From: Pseudomonadota bacterium
GTDB taxonomy: Bacteria > Pseudomonadota > Gammaproteobacteria > Burkholderiales > Burkholderiaceae_C
NCBI GenBank assembly: GCA_018241325.1
Contig: JAFEEB010000036.1
Span: 1 to 64,000, forward strand
Direction of reading: 5' to 3'
Length of the DNA: 64,000 bases
Shown: in pieces, positions 49,208-59,072 of the stretch
Layout of the letters: every line of letters starts with the position of its first letter
Numbering within the stretch: position 1 is the stretch's first letter
Position numbers and translations under genes: made by a program
Notes under the pieces: model-generated
Seen by the model: only the letters and a program-made list of their open reading frames with translations
What the model was told of the DNA's origin: nothing
Databases searched by the model: none

Positions 49208-49861
49208 ATGAAAGTCAAGTCCAAAAGCAAAAAGGTCAACAAGGCCTGGCTGTCCGACCACCTGAACGACCCTTACGTCAAGCGGGCGCAGCAAGACGGC
49301 TACCGTGCGCGCGCGGCCTACAAGCTCAAGGAAATCGACGAGACCTTGGGCCTGATCAAACCCGGCCAGCGGGTGGTGGACCTGGGGGCCACGCCGGGCG
49401 CCTGGAGCCAGTACCTGCGCCGGCGCATGGCGCCGCAGGGCGCGGCGGTGGGGCAACTGGACGGCACGATCGTGGCGCTGGACATTCTGCCCATGGAGCC
49501 GATCGAGGGCGTGCAGTTTCTGCTGGGCGACTTTCGCGAGGACGTGGTGCTGGCGCAGCTGGCGGGCGCGCTGGGCGGGCAGGCGCTGGACGTGGTGGTG
49601 TCGGATATGGCGCCCAACCTGTCGGGGGTGGAGTCCAGCGATGCCGCGCGCATCGCGCATCTGGTGGAGCTGGCGGTCGAGTTCGCGGGGCAGCACCTCA
49701 AGCCCGAGGGGGCACTGGTGGTCAAGCTGTTTCACGGCAGCGGCTACAGCCAGCTGGTCAAGCTGTTCAAGGAGCGCTTTCGCGTGGTCAAGCCGATCAA
49801 GCCCAAGGCATCGCGCGCGCGCTCGGCCGAGACCTTTCTCGTGGGGATCGGGCCCAAGTAG
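49208..49861 (+). CDS. rlmE: 23S rRNA 2'-O-methyltransferase RlmE (FtsJ)
   Basis: This methylates U2552 in the 23S rRNA A loop of the 50S subunit. It has 217 residues. The SAM-binding motif is [15 protein letters not shown] near residue 57, and the catalytic K-D-K-E set includes [11 protein letters not shown] near residue 130 and [10 protein letters not shown] near residue 174. The N-terminus [20 protein letters not shown] is typical. It is followed by ftsH after a 166-bp gap holding a heat-shock-type promoter. Confidence 0.96.
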   Translation: MKVKSKSKKVNKAWLSDHLNDPYVKRAQQDGYRARAAYKLKEIDETLGLIKPGQRVVDLGATPGAWSQYLRRRMAPQGAAVGQLDGTIVALDILPMEPIEGVQFLLGDFREDVVLAQLAGALGGQALDVVVSDMAPNLSGVESSDAARIAHLVELAVEFAGQHLKPEGALVVKLFHGSGYSQLVKLFKERFRVVKPIKPKASRARSAETFLVGIGPK

Positions 49862-49960
49862 GCGCACGCGCCGGTCGGCCGCCGCGCGGCGGGCCGTGGT
49901 GCCTGCGCAGCCAAAGCGGCTTTCGTTACAGGGTTGACGGACGTCAATCGGGTGTTTTGC

Positions 49961-49988
49961 CTTGAAACGCCTAAAATCAGTCTCATCT
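49961..49988 (+). promoter_or_regulatory. Sigma-32 (RpoH) type promoter of ftsH
   Basis: CTTGAAA (49961-49967) is a perfect match to the sigma-32 -35 element. After a 13-bp spacer, TCTCATCT (49981-49988) matches the -10 consensus CCCCATNT at five of its seven specified positions. The start point would be near 49995, giving a leader of about 33 nt before ftsH. ftsH is a known RpoH target in E. coli. Confidence 0.65.
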
Positions 49989-50027
49989 GCGTCCAACGCA
50001 GCTATTTTCTGAACTGGAGCACAGGCT

Positions 50028-51947
<1,920 letters not shown>

Positions 51948-51977
51948 ATCGAATCAGGCGCCTTCAAAACAGCCGAA

Positions 51978-52049
51978 CGCAGAGGACGCACAGGCTGCGC
52001 AGAGGACGCAAAAGAATCCAAAAAAATGGTTTCTTTTGCGTCCTCTGCG
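51978..52049. repeat. Long inverted repeat between ftsH and folP
   Basis: CGCAGAGGACGCAAAAGAA (51998-52016) pairs perfectly over 19 bp with its complement at 52031-52049, across a 14-nt loop. The first 13 bases also occur as a direct repeat at 51978-51990. It can form a strong hairpin at the 3' end of the ftsH transcript, and it resembles a dispersed family built on CGCAGAGGACGCA. Confidence 0.75.
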
Positions 52050-52101
52050 TTGTTTTCGCGTCCTTTGCGCCCGGTTTTTCTTGCTCGGCGTTCCACAGCC
52101 C

Positions 52102-52959
52102 ATGAACCGCTGGCAGACCTCGCGCTTCGACCTTGACCTGGCGCTGCCCAAGATCATGGGCATCGTCAACGTCACGCCAGATTCGTTCTCGGATGGCGGC
52201 GCGCACGCCACGCCAGCCGCCGCGCTGCGCCACTGCGAGCAGTTGCTGCGTGACGGCGCCGACATGCTGGACATCGGCGGCGAATCCACCCGCCCCGGCA
52301 GCCCGCCGCTGCCGCTGGATGAAGAGCTGGCGCGCGTGCTGCCGGTGCTGGCCGGCGCCGTCAAATTGGGCGTGCCGGTTTCGGTGGATACCTACAAGGC
52401 CGAGGTGATGCAGGCCGCGCTGGACTTGGGCGCCGACATTGTCAACGACGTGTGGGCGCTGCGCCAGCCCGGCGCGGCCGATGTGGTGGCGCGCCACGGC
52501 AGTTGCGGCGTGTGCCTGATGCACATGCACCGCGACCCGCAGACCATGCAGGCCGCGCCGATGGCGGGCGACGCCGTGCCCCAGGTGCTCCAGTTTTTGC
52601 AGCGCGCCGCGCACGACCTGCAAGCGCTGGGGGTCGACAAGGCCCGCATCGTGCTGGACCCGGGCATTGGTTTTGGCAAGACCGTGGCGCAAAACTTCGC
52701 CCTGCTGGCGCGCCAGCGCGAGCTGCTGGCGCCGGGCTATCCGCTGCTGGCCGGCTGGTCGCGCAAGTCATCGCTGGGCGCGGCCTTGCAGGGCGATGCA
52801 CCCGCGCCGCCGCCGCCGGCCGAGCGTGTGGCCGCCAGCGTGGCCGCCGCCCTGCTGGCGGTCGAGCGCGGCGCGCGCATCGTGCGCGTGCACGACGTGC
52901 GCGAGACGGTGCAGGCGCTGGCGGTGTGGCGGCAGGTGCAGGGGGTTTCGCGGATTTGA
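52102..52959 (+). CDS. folP: Dihydropteroate synthase
   Basis: This condenses p-aminobenzoate with dihydropterin pyrophosphate in folate synthesis and is the sulfonamide target. It has 285 residues. The signatures are IMGIVNVTPDSFSDGG near residue 14 and GADMLDIGGESTRPGSPPL near residue 50. The C-terminal SRKSSLG near residue 220 and RVHDVRETVQAL complete the site. ATG 52102 is used; the frame upstream passes through the inverted repeat. It lies 154 bp after ftsH, an order conserved with glmM in many relatives; glmM is not adjacent here. Confidence 0.96.
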   Translation: MNRWQTSRFDLDLALPKIMGIVNVTPDSFSDGGAHATPAAALRHCEQLLRDGADMLDIGGESTRPGSPPLPLDEELARVLPVLAGAVKLGVPVSVDTYKAEVMQAALDLGADIVNDVWALRQPGAADVVARHGSCGVCLMHMHRDPQTMQAAPMAGDAVPQVLQFLQRAAHDLQALGVDKARIVLDPGIGFGKTVAQNFALLARQRELLAPGYPLLAGWSRKSSLGAALQGDAPAPPPPAERVAASVAAALLAVERGARIVRVHDVRETVQALAVWRQVQGVSRI

Positions 52960-53148
52960 GGCGCCAGGGGCCGCCAGCGCACGCCATTCAAGCGATGAAA
53001 GCTATTGTATTAATAGCGTTTTGGGCCTGTGTTCCGTGTCACAATCCGTCGCCGGCGCCCAGCCGGCGGTCCGGCCGGCCCGCTTGCGGTGCGCGGCGGA
53101 CCTTCTCCGTTCGTTCTCTCAAACAACCTCAAACCAGAGAATCACTTC

Positions 53149-53673
53149 ATGAACGCCTCCCGCCTTGCTTTGTCCCTTGCTTCGCTTGCTGGCCTGCTGG
53201 TCGCGTGTGCCGGCGCCCCGTCGACGCAGCCCGTCACACCGGCGTCGATTCAGCCGCCCAGCGACGCCAAGCTCTTCCTCGAGACGTCGGCCAAAGGCGC
53301 TCAGGTGTACCAGTGCGAGCAGAAGGCGGACTCGACCTACGGGTGGGTCTTCAAGGCACCGGATGCAACGCTTGCCACCGTGTCGGGGGCCCCGGCGGGC
53401 AAGCACTACGCCGGTCCCACCTGGGAGGCGCCGGACGGCAGCAAGGTGGTCGCTGCGGCCGTCGCAAGCGATCCCGGCCCGTCGCCGTCGGCCATTCCTT
53501 GGCTGTTGCTGGCGGCAAAGTCCCACGCTGGCAAGGGCGTCTTCGCCGACGTGCGATTCATTCAACGCGTTCGCACCACGGGTGGCATCGCACCCACCGG
53601 CGCTTGCACCGCATCGAACCTCAAGAGCGAGGCGCGCGTTCCCTATACGGCGACGTACCTCTTCTTCCGCTAG
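53149..53673 (+). CDS. DUF3455-type lipoprotein
   Basis: This is a 174-residue exported protein. The signal peptide ends in the lipobox LVAC, giving lipidated Cys20. The mature part matches the DUF3455 pattern: GAQVYQCEQKADSTYGWVFK near residue 50, GKHYAGPTWEAPDGSKVV near residue 85, and a C-terminal VPYTATYLFFR. Two Cys in the mature domain could form a disulfide. Function is unknown. ATG 53149 follows AGAGAA. It is flanked by a 190-bp upstream gap containing a fragment of the AT-core repeat. Confidence 0.8.
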   Translation: MNASRLALSLASLAGLLVACAGAPSTQPVTPASIQPPSDAKLFLETSAKGAQVYQCEQKADSTYGWVFKAPDATLATVSGAPAGKHYAGPTWEAPDGSKVVAAAVASDPGPSPSAIPWLLLAAKSHAGKGVFADVRFIQRVRTTGGIAPTGACTASNLKSEARVPYTATYLFFR

Positions 53674-53743
53674 AACGCACGCGTCCAAGGCCGGGCCCTT
53701 GGTGCGGCCATCGTCCGACCCGGGTCGAATCGTCGCGATGCGG

Positions 53744-54586
53744 CTAGTCCCCAAATTCGCGCAGCGGCGCCAGCGACGGAAACGCCGCCGCGCGCTTGGC
53801 CTGCAGGGCGCTCACGGCCTCGCGCACGTGGGCGTTGCTCCAGATCGCCCCCTGCACCCAGCCCATCTGGCGCAGGCTGTCATGCGTCGTGTGTTCGCGC
53901 GCGTAGTCGATCACCTGCTTGCTGCCCCAGATGGCGACCGGCGGCTTGGTGGCGATCTCGCGCGCGCAGGCCATCGCGCCGTCCAGGCATGCGGCGGGTG
54001 ACTCGAAAACCTCGTTGACCAGGCCCACCTCGCGGGCGCGCGCCGCGGGCATGCGCCGGCCGGTGTAGGCCAGCTCTTTCACCACGCCCAGCGGCACCAG
54101 CTTGGGCAGGCGCTGCAGGGTGCCCACGTCGGCCACCAGGCCGATGTTGATCTCCTGGATGCAGAAAAACGCCTCCTGCGAGGCATAGCGGATGCAGGCC
54201 GCTGTCACCAGGTCCACCGCGCCGCCGATGCAGCCGCCCTGGATGGCCGCAATCACCGGGATTCGCAGCGTCTCCAGCCGCGTGAAGGTCGCCTGCAACC
54301 CGGCCAGCAGGTCGAAGATGGCGGCGCGCCCCTCGGGGCTTTGGTCGTCCATCTGGATGCTGGTGCCGAACACCTCCAGCGCCATGCCGGCCGAGAAATG
54401 CTTGCCAGTGCTGGAGATCACCAGCACGCGGGCGTCGGTGTCCCGGTGCAACTGGGCCAGCACGGCGTCCAGCTCGCGCCAGAAGGCGGGGTCCATGGTG
54501 TTCATCGCCTGCGGGCGGCACAGCACCAGATGGGCGATGTGATCGTGGACGGAGAACTCGAAGCGGCTCAAGGCGGGCAAGGTCAT
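53744..54586 (-). CDS. Crotonase, delta(3,5)-delta(2,4)-dienoyl-CoA isomerase-like
   Basis: This is a 280-residue enoyl-CoA hydratase/isomerase superfamily protein. GKHFSAGMALEVFG near residue 64 is the oxyanion-hole region, and GGCIGGAVDLVTAACIRY near residue 115 the second oxyanion element. The catalytic stretch EINIGLVADVGTLQRLPK, with Glu and Asp, matches dienoyl-CoA isomerases, which reposition double bonds in unsaturated fatty acid oxidation. Plain hydratases have two Glu here. The start is ATG 54586. It is a single gene, divergent from the serine hydrolase. Confidence 0.85.
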   Translation of the reverse strand: MTLPALSRFEFSVHDHIAHLVLCRPQAMNTMDPAFWRELDAVLAQLHRDTDARVLVISSTGKHFSAGMALEVFGTSIQMDDQSPEGRAAIFDLLAGLQATFTRLETLRIPVIAAIQGGCIGGAVDLVTAACIRYASQEAFFCIQEINIGLVADVGTLQRLPKLVPLGVVKELAYTGRRMPAARAREVGLVNEVFESPAACLDGAMACAREIATKPPVAIWGSKQVIDYAREHTTHDSLRQMGWVQGAIWSNAHVREAVSALQAKRAAAFPSLAPLREFGD

Positions 54587-54724
54587 GGCGGGGTGCTCGG
54601 GGAGTTGCGGCAGGCTTGATTCTGACCGGCCGCGACTTGCGCGCGGCGCGCATCGGCGACAAGGAGCGCCCGGCGCCATGCGCTACGATTCTTGCCGAAT
54701 CTTGCTTTCAACAAGGAGACACGC

Positions 54725-55930
54725 ATGTCCGTTCAGGGTTTCGATCCGGCCCGCCTGGCCCGCATCAAGACGCACTTTGCCGCCTACGTCCAGGATGGCC
54801 GCCTGCCCGGCTGGCAGGTGCAGGTCAGCCGCCGCGGCGAGATCGTCTATCGCGAAAATTGCGGCCATCGCGACCTCGAGGCCAAGCTGCCGATCGAGGA
54901 CGACACGGTGTTTCGCATCTATTCGATGACCAAGCCGATCACCTCGGTCGCGGCCATGATGCTGTACGAGGAAGGGCGCTTCGAGCTGACCGACCCGGTG
55001 GCCAAGTACATCCCCGCCTTTGCCAACCTGCGCGTGCTGGAGGGCGGCCCCGCCATCAAGCCCGTCACGCGGCCGGCCACGCAGCCCATGCGCATCGTGC
55101 ACCTGCTCAACCACACCTCGGGCCTGACCTACGGCTTTCACCACATCCACGTGCAGGACGAGATTTACCGCAACGCCGGCTACGAATGGAGCGTGCCCAA
55201 GGGCCACACGCTGGAGCGGGCGGTGGACGACTGGGCGCGCCTGCCGCTGCGCTTCGACCCCGGCACGCGCTGGAACTACTCGGTGGCCACCGACGTCCTG
55301 GGCCGCCTGGTCGAGGTCATCTCGGGGCAGACGCTGGCCGAGTTCTTCCAGCAGCGCATCTTCGACCCCCTGGGCATGAAGGACACGTCTTTTTCGGTGC
55401 GCGGCAGCCTCGGCAAGCGCCTGGGCGCGCTCTACATTCCCAACGCCAAGGGCAAGGCCACGCGCAACGACGACTTCGGCAACGTCGCGCGCGCCAAACC
55501 CACGTTTTTGTCGGGCGGCGGCGGCCTGCTGTCCACCACGCAGGACTACCACCGCTTCACGCAAATGCTGCTGCGTGGCGGTGAGCTGGACGGCGCGCGC
55601 CTGCTGGGCAGCCGCACGCTGCGCTACATGACGCGCAACTCGCTGCCCGGCGGGCAGGACCTGGTGCAGTTCGGCATTCCGCTGTTTGCCGAGGTCAAGT
55701 TCGACGGCCAGGGCTTTGGCCTGGGCTTTTCGGTGCTGCAAGACCCGATGGCCGCCGGCACGCTGGGCACCGCCGGCGAGTTCGGCTGGGGCGGTGCTGC
55801 CAGCACCGCCTTCTGGGTCGATCCGAAGGAAGAAATCACCGCCATCTTCATGACGCAGCTGCTGCCGTCGAGCACCTGGCCCATCCGCACGCAGCTGCGG
55901 CAACTGGTCTATTCGGCGCTGGTGGACTGA
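54725..55930 (+). CDS. Serine hydrolase of the beta-lactamase/EstB family
   Basis: This is a 401-residue protein of the class C beta-lactamase-like esterase group. SMTK (S67, K70) in FRIYSMTKPITSV is the nucleophile motif. The Tyr of WNYSVATDVLGRLV near residue 180 is the second catalytic element. EFGWGGAASTAFW near residue 355 stands at the third (K/H-T/S-G-like) motif. There is no signal peptide, so it is probably a cytoplasmic esterase rather than a resistance enzyme. ATG 54725 follows AAGGAGA. Its 3' end overlaps the dinB 3' end by 22 bp. Confidence 0.85.
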   Translation: MSVQGFDPARLARIKTHFAAYVQDGRLPGWQVQVSRRGEIVYRENCGHRDLEAKLPIEDDTVFRIYSMTKPITSVAAMMLYEEGRFELTDPVAKYIPAFANLRVLEGGPAIKPVTRPATQPMRIVHLLNHTSGLTYGFHHIHVQDEIYRNAGYEWSVPKGHTLERAVDDWARLPLRFDPGTRWNYSVATDVLGRLVEVISGQTLAEFFQQRIFDPLGMKDTSFSVRGSLGKRLGALYIPNAKGKATRNDDFGNVARAKPTFLSGGGGLLSTTQDYHRFTQMLLRGGELDGARLLGSRTLRYMTRNSLPGGQDLVQFGIPLFAEVKFDGQGFGLGFSVLQDPMAAGTLGTAGEFGWGGAASTAFWVDPKEEITAIFMTQLLPSSTWPIRTQLRQLVYSALVD

Positions 55931-57150
55931 ACGTCGAACAGCGGCAAGCTCGTGCCGCCGGGCGCCTCGGGCTGCGCGGGCGGTACGTCGCTCGCATGCA
56001 TCAGCGAGCCCACGCGCACGCCCAGCAGGCGCAGGCGGCGGCTCAGGTCCACGCGCTTGAGGCACTGGCCGGCGACTTGGCGGATGCGGTGCGCGTCGTT
56101 GGTGTATTCGGCCATCGTCTGGTCGCGCGTGGCGATCTTGAAGTCGTCAAAGCGCAGCTTGATGCCGATGGTCTTGCCCACGTAGCCCTTGCGTTGCAAG
56201 TCCGCCGCCACCTGCTGCGCCAGCTCGGTAAAGATGGCCCCCAGCTCGGCGCGGTCGCGCACGGCGTGCAGGTCACGATCGAAGGTGGTTTCGCGGCTCA
56301 TGCTGACGGGCTCGCTTTCGGTCACCACCGGGCGCTCGTCGCGGCCCCAGGCGGCTTGGTGCAGCCAGGCGCCATGGCTGGGGCCAAAGTGCTCGATCAG
56401 CCAAGCCGGCTCGCGCGCCGCCAGTTCGCCAATGGTGTGGATGCCGTGCTCTTGCAGGCGGGCGTCGGACTTGGGGCCGATGCCGTTGATCTTGCGGCAG
56501 GGTAGGGGCCAGATCAGCGTTTGCACGTCCTGCTCGTGCACGATGCTGATGCCGTTCGGTTTGTTGAATTCGCTCGCCATCTTGGCCAGCAGCTTGTTGG
56601 GCGCCACGCCCACCGAGCAGCTCAGGCCCGTGGCCTGCAGAATGCTTTTTTGCAAAAGCCGCGCCAGCACGCGCCCGCCCTCGCGCTGGCCACCGGGCAC
56701 GTCGGTGAAGTCGATGTACACCTCGTCGATGCCGCGGTCTTCCATGACGGGCGCGATGTCCACGATGACCTGCTTGAAGGCGCGCGAATATTTGCGGTAC
56801 TCGGCAAAGTCCACCGGCAGCAAGATGGCCTGCGGGCACAGGCGCGCGGCCTTCATCAGCCCCATGGCCGAGCCCACGCCGAAGGCGCGCGCCGCATAGC
56901 TGGCGGTGGTGATGACGCCGCGGCCCACGTAGTCCCTCAGCAGCGGAAAAAAGTCCACCGGAATGTCGGGCAGGTCGGCCGGCGTCCACGCGCGCTCGGG
57001 GCGCTCGGTGTTCAGGCGCTCGATCAGTTCATCTTCATGCCGGCGCGCGCCACCGATGACCACGGGCAGGCCCTTGAGTTGCGGGTAGCGCAGCCACTCG
57101 ACACTGGCGTAGAACGCGTCCATGTCGAGGTGGGCGATGCGGCGAATCAT
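55909..57150 (-). CDS. dinB: DNA polymerase IV (Y family)
   Basis: This error-prone translesion polymerase has 413 residues. The metal-binding HLDMDAFYASVEWLR is at residues 6-20, and the second acidic site is DEVYIDFTD near residue 100. The thumb contains helix-hairpin-helix-like INGIGPKSDARLQEHGI near residue 225. The little-finger domain follows. The start is ATG 57150. No LexA box was recognised in the upstream region, which is occupied by a dispersed repeat. The overlap with the convergent serine hydrolase gene is 22 bp. Confidence 0.95.
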   Translation of the reverse strand: MIRRIAHLDMDAFYASVEWLRYPQLKGLPVVIGGARRHEDELIERLNTERPERAWTPADLPDIPVDFFPLLRDYVGRGVITTASYAARAFGVGSAMGLMKAARLCPQAILLPVDFAEYRKYSRAFKQVIVDIAPVMEDRGIDEVYIDFTDVPGGQREGGRVLARLLQKSILQATGLSCSVGVAPNKLLAKMASEFNKPNGISIVHEQDVQTLIWPLPCRKINGIGPKSDARLQEHGIHTIGELAAREPAWLIEHFGPSHGAWLHQAAWGRDERPVVTESEPVSMSRETTFDRDLHAVRDRAELGAIFTELAQQVAADLQRKGYVGKTIGIKLRFDDFKIATRDQTMAEYTNDAHRIRQVAGQCLKRVDLSRRLRLLGVRVGSLMHASDVPPAQPEAPGGTSLPLFDVQSTSAE

Positions 57151-57189
57151 GGCTGGAGGCACGGAGCACGATTGTCGCGCTCCGCGGCC

Positions 57190-57306
57190 CAGCCCGATCG
57201 AGCGGCCGCAAAGCAGGCCGTGCCAGCGAAGGCCGTGGCCGGACCTGCGCCGGCCACTGGCCTTGTGTCCCCCCTGGAGGGACGGCGCGAAGCGACGCAA
57301 GGGGGT
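57190..57306 (-). repeat. Stop-codon-linked dispersed repeat, copy 6
   Basis: In the fahA direction it begins at the fahA TAA with CCCCCTTGCGTCGCTTCGCG and contains CCAGTGGCCGGCGCAGGTCC. It lies between fahA and dinB. Confidence 0.7.
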
Positions 57307-58622
57307 TAAGGTTTCGCGGGGAGCACCGTCGCGCTGCAATCCCCAAAGCCGATGCGCGCGGCGCCCGGCTTCTCGCACCAGCCGCGCAGCAGGATGGCGT
57401 CGCCATCTTCCACCCAGGTGCGCACCTCGCCGTTGGGCAGATGGATCGGGTTCTTGCCGCCCGCCGTCAGCTCGATCAGCGCGCAGGCGGCATCCAGCGT
57501 GGGGCCCGACAGCGTGCCCGTGCCCAGCAAATCGCCCGCTTGCAGGTTGCAGCCGTTCACCGTGTGGTGGGCCAGCATCTGCGCCGCGCTCCAGTAGGCG
57601 TGGCGGTAGTTGGTCAGCGCCAGGCGCACGGGAGCGCTTTGGGCCTGGCGCATCTTCGTCGTCTCGATCAGGGCTTCAAGCTGGATGTCAAAACCGCCGC
57701 CAGCGCTGTGCGCCTCGCTGGCCAGATAGGGCAGGGGCTGCGGGTCGGCGGCCGGCCGCGTGAAGGGCACGCGGTACGGCGCCAGCGCCTCCATCGTCAC
57801 CACCCAGGGCGCGACGGTGGAGGCGAAGTTCTTGGCCAAAAACGGCCCCAGCGGCTGGTACTCCCAGGGCTGGATGTCGCGCGCCGACCAGTCGTTGAAC
57901 AGCGCCAGGCCGAAGATGTGCGATTCGGCATCGTCAAGCGCCACCGCATCGCCCAGCGCATTGCTCTGGCCGATGAACACGCCCAGCTCCAGCTCGATGT
58001 CCATGCGGGCGCTGGGCTTGAGGACCGGCGCCTCGGCGTCGGGCGCCTTGACCTGTCCGCGCGGCCGATGAAAGTCCTGCCCCGAGACGATGACCGACGA
58101 GGCCCGCCCGTGATAGCCGATCGGAATCCACTTGTAGTTGGGCATCAGCGGGCTGTCGGGGCGAAACAGCCGCCCGATGTTGGTGGCGTGGTGCACCGAG
58201 GTGTAGAAGTCGGTGTAGTCGCCGATGCGCGCCGGCACGGTGTATTCGGCCTGGCTCTGGGCCACCAGGCAGGGCTGGAGCGTTGCCTCCTGCTTTGACC
58301 CGGTTTGCAATGCTTTGGATAGCGCCGCGCGTAGCAAGGACAAGGGCTTGGGGCCCAGGCTCATCAAATGATTGAGCGTGGGCTCGGCCGCGGCCCGGGC
58401 CACGGGCAGTGCGTCGCCCGTGAACACGCCGGCGCCCACGGCCGCAGCCATGTCCACGATCTGGTCGCCGATGGCCACGCCGCCGCGCCAGGCTTGGCCC
58501 GAGCCCTTGCGCCGGAAGATGCCGTGCGGCAGGTTCTGGATGGGGAAGTCGCCGTTGCCGTCGTTGGCGGACCCGACCCAGCTGGTGAGTTGCGGGTCGT
58601 GGGTGGCGTTGAGGGGTAGCAT
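57306..58622 (-). CDS. fahA: Fumarylacetoacetase
   Basis: This is the last enzyme of tyrosine/homogentisate degradation, hydrolysing fumarylacetoacetate to fumarate and acetoacetate. It has 438 residues, typical of the full-length eukaryote-like form. The N-terminal SH3-like domain starts LTSWVGSANDGNGDFPIQNL. The catalytic domain has DYTDFYTSVHHATNIG (Ca2+ ligand and catalytic His), MDIELELGVFIG and LFNDWSARDIQPWEY. GDLLGTGTLSGP lies near residue 365. The start is ATG 58622. Homogentisate dioxygenase is not in the window. The stop is the first codon of a dispersed repeat. Confidence 0.96.
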   Translation of the reverse strand: MLPLNATHDPQLTSWVGSANDGNGDFPIQNLPHGIFRRKGSGQAWRGGVAIGDQIVDMAAAVGAGVFTGDALPVARAAAEPTLNHLMSLGPKPLSLLRAALSKALQTGSKQEATLQPCLVAQSQAEYTVPARIGDYTDFYTSVHHATNIGRLFRPDSPLMPNYKWIPIGYHGRASSVIVSGQDFHRPRGQVKAPDAEAPVLKPSARMDIELELGVFIGQSNALGDAVALDDAESHIFGLALFNDWSARDIQPWEYQPLGPFLAKNFASTVAPWVVTMEALAPYRVPFTRPAADPQPLPYLASEAHSAGGGFDIQLEALIETTKMRQAQSAPVRLALTNYRHAYWSAAQMLAHHTVNGCNLQAGDLLGTGTLSGPTLDAACALIELTAGGKNPIHLPNGEVRTWVEDGDAILLRGWCEKPGAARIGFGDCSATVLPAKP

Positions 58623-58741
58623 GGCGGGCCTCACAAGTCGCGGGATCGAAATCGGTTGGGTGCGAGCATAGCCGCAAGTGCCGCTGGCTGGAAAGGACGG
58701 CGGCTGTCCAAGCGGCGCGGCGGGCCGCTTTGGGGCGCGCC

Positions 58742-59072
58742 GTGACAAAACCGCGTCAAGATGCGATAATCGTGGGCTCGCGCAAAAACGCATGCGTTTT
58801 GCGCAGACAGACCGCATCTTCCTTCTCGCGTCTTCGTTCTCGCTTTCGGCCGCCCGGTTTCTGGGCCGGCTTGCATGAATCAAAACCGATGTGCGCTTCG
58901 CGCATCGGCTGGTTCCTTAAAGGCTGCGATCACCCACCGGTGATCACCAGCAACGCTGTCGGATGGTGGGTGTCGATTCATGAACCCGGCGCGCCAACGC
59001 ATCTCTTGACGCGTGCGCCATCCACCGACAAGCACGGGCTGCGCCGTGCCGTTAGAGAAAGCCATTTTCATC
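58742..59072 (+). promoter_or_regulatory. Promoter and long leader of the RhlE-like helicase gene
   Basis: GTGACA (58742-58747) and GATAAT (58765-58770), 17 bp apart, form a good sigma-70 promoter. Transcription would start near 58777, leaving a leader of about 295 nt. The leader opens with a palindrome around ACGCATGCGTTTTGCGC. Further on, GCGATCACC and GGTGATCACC repeats could pair. No gene is seen in 58623-59072. Long structured leaders are common on cold-induced RNA helicase genes. Confidence 0.55.

Noticed and set aside
53715..53735. GGGTCGAATC, resembling a tRNA T loop
   Set aside because: No acceptor stem, anticodon arm or CCA-like 3' end could be assembled around it. No tRNA or rRNA gene was found in the window.
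54725..55930. Serine hydrolase as a beta-lactamase resistance gene
   Set aside because: It has the SxxK motif but no signal peptide, and the rest resembles EstB-type esterases.
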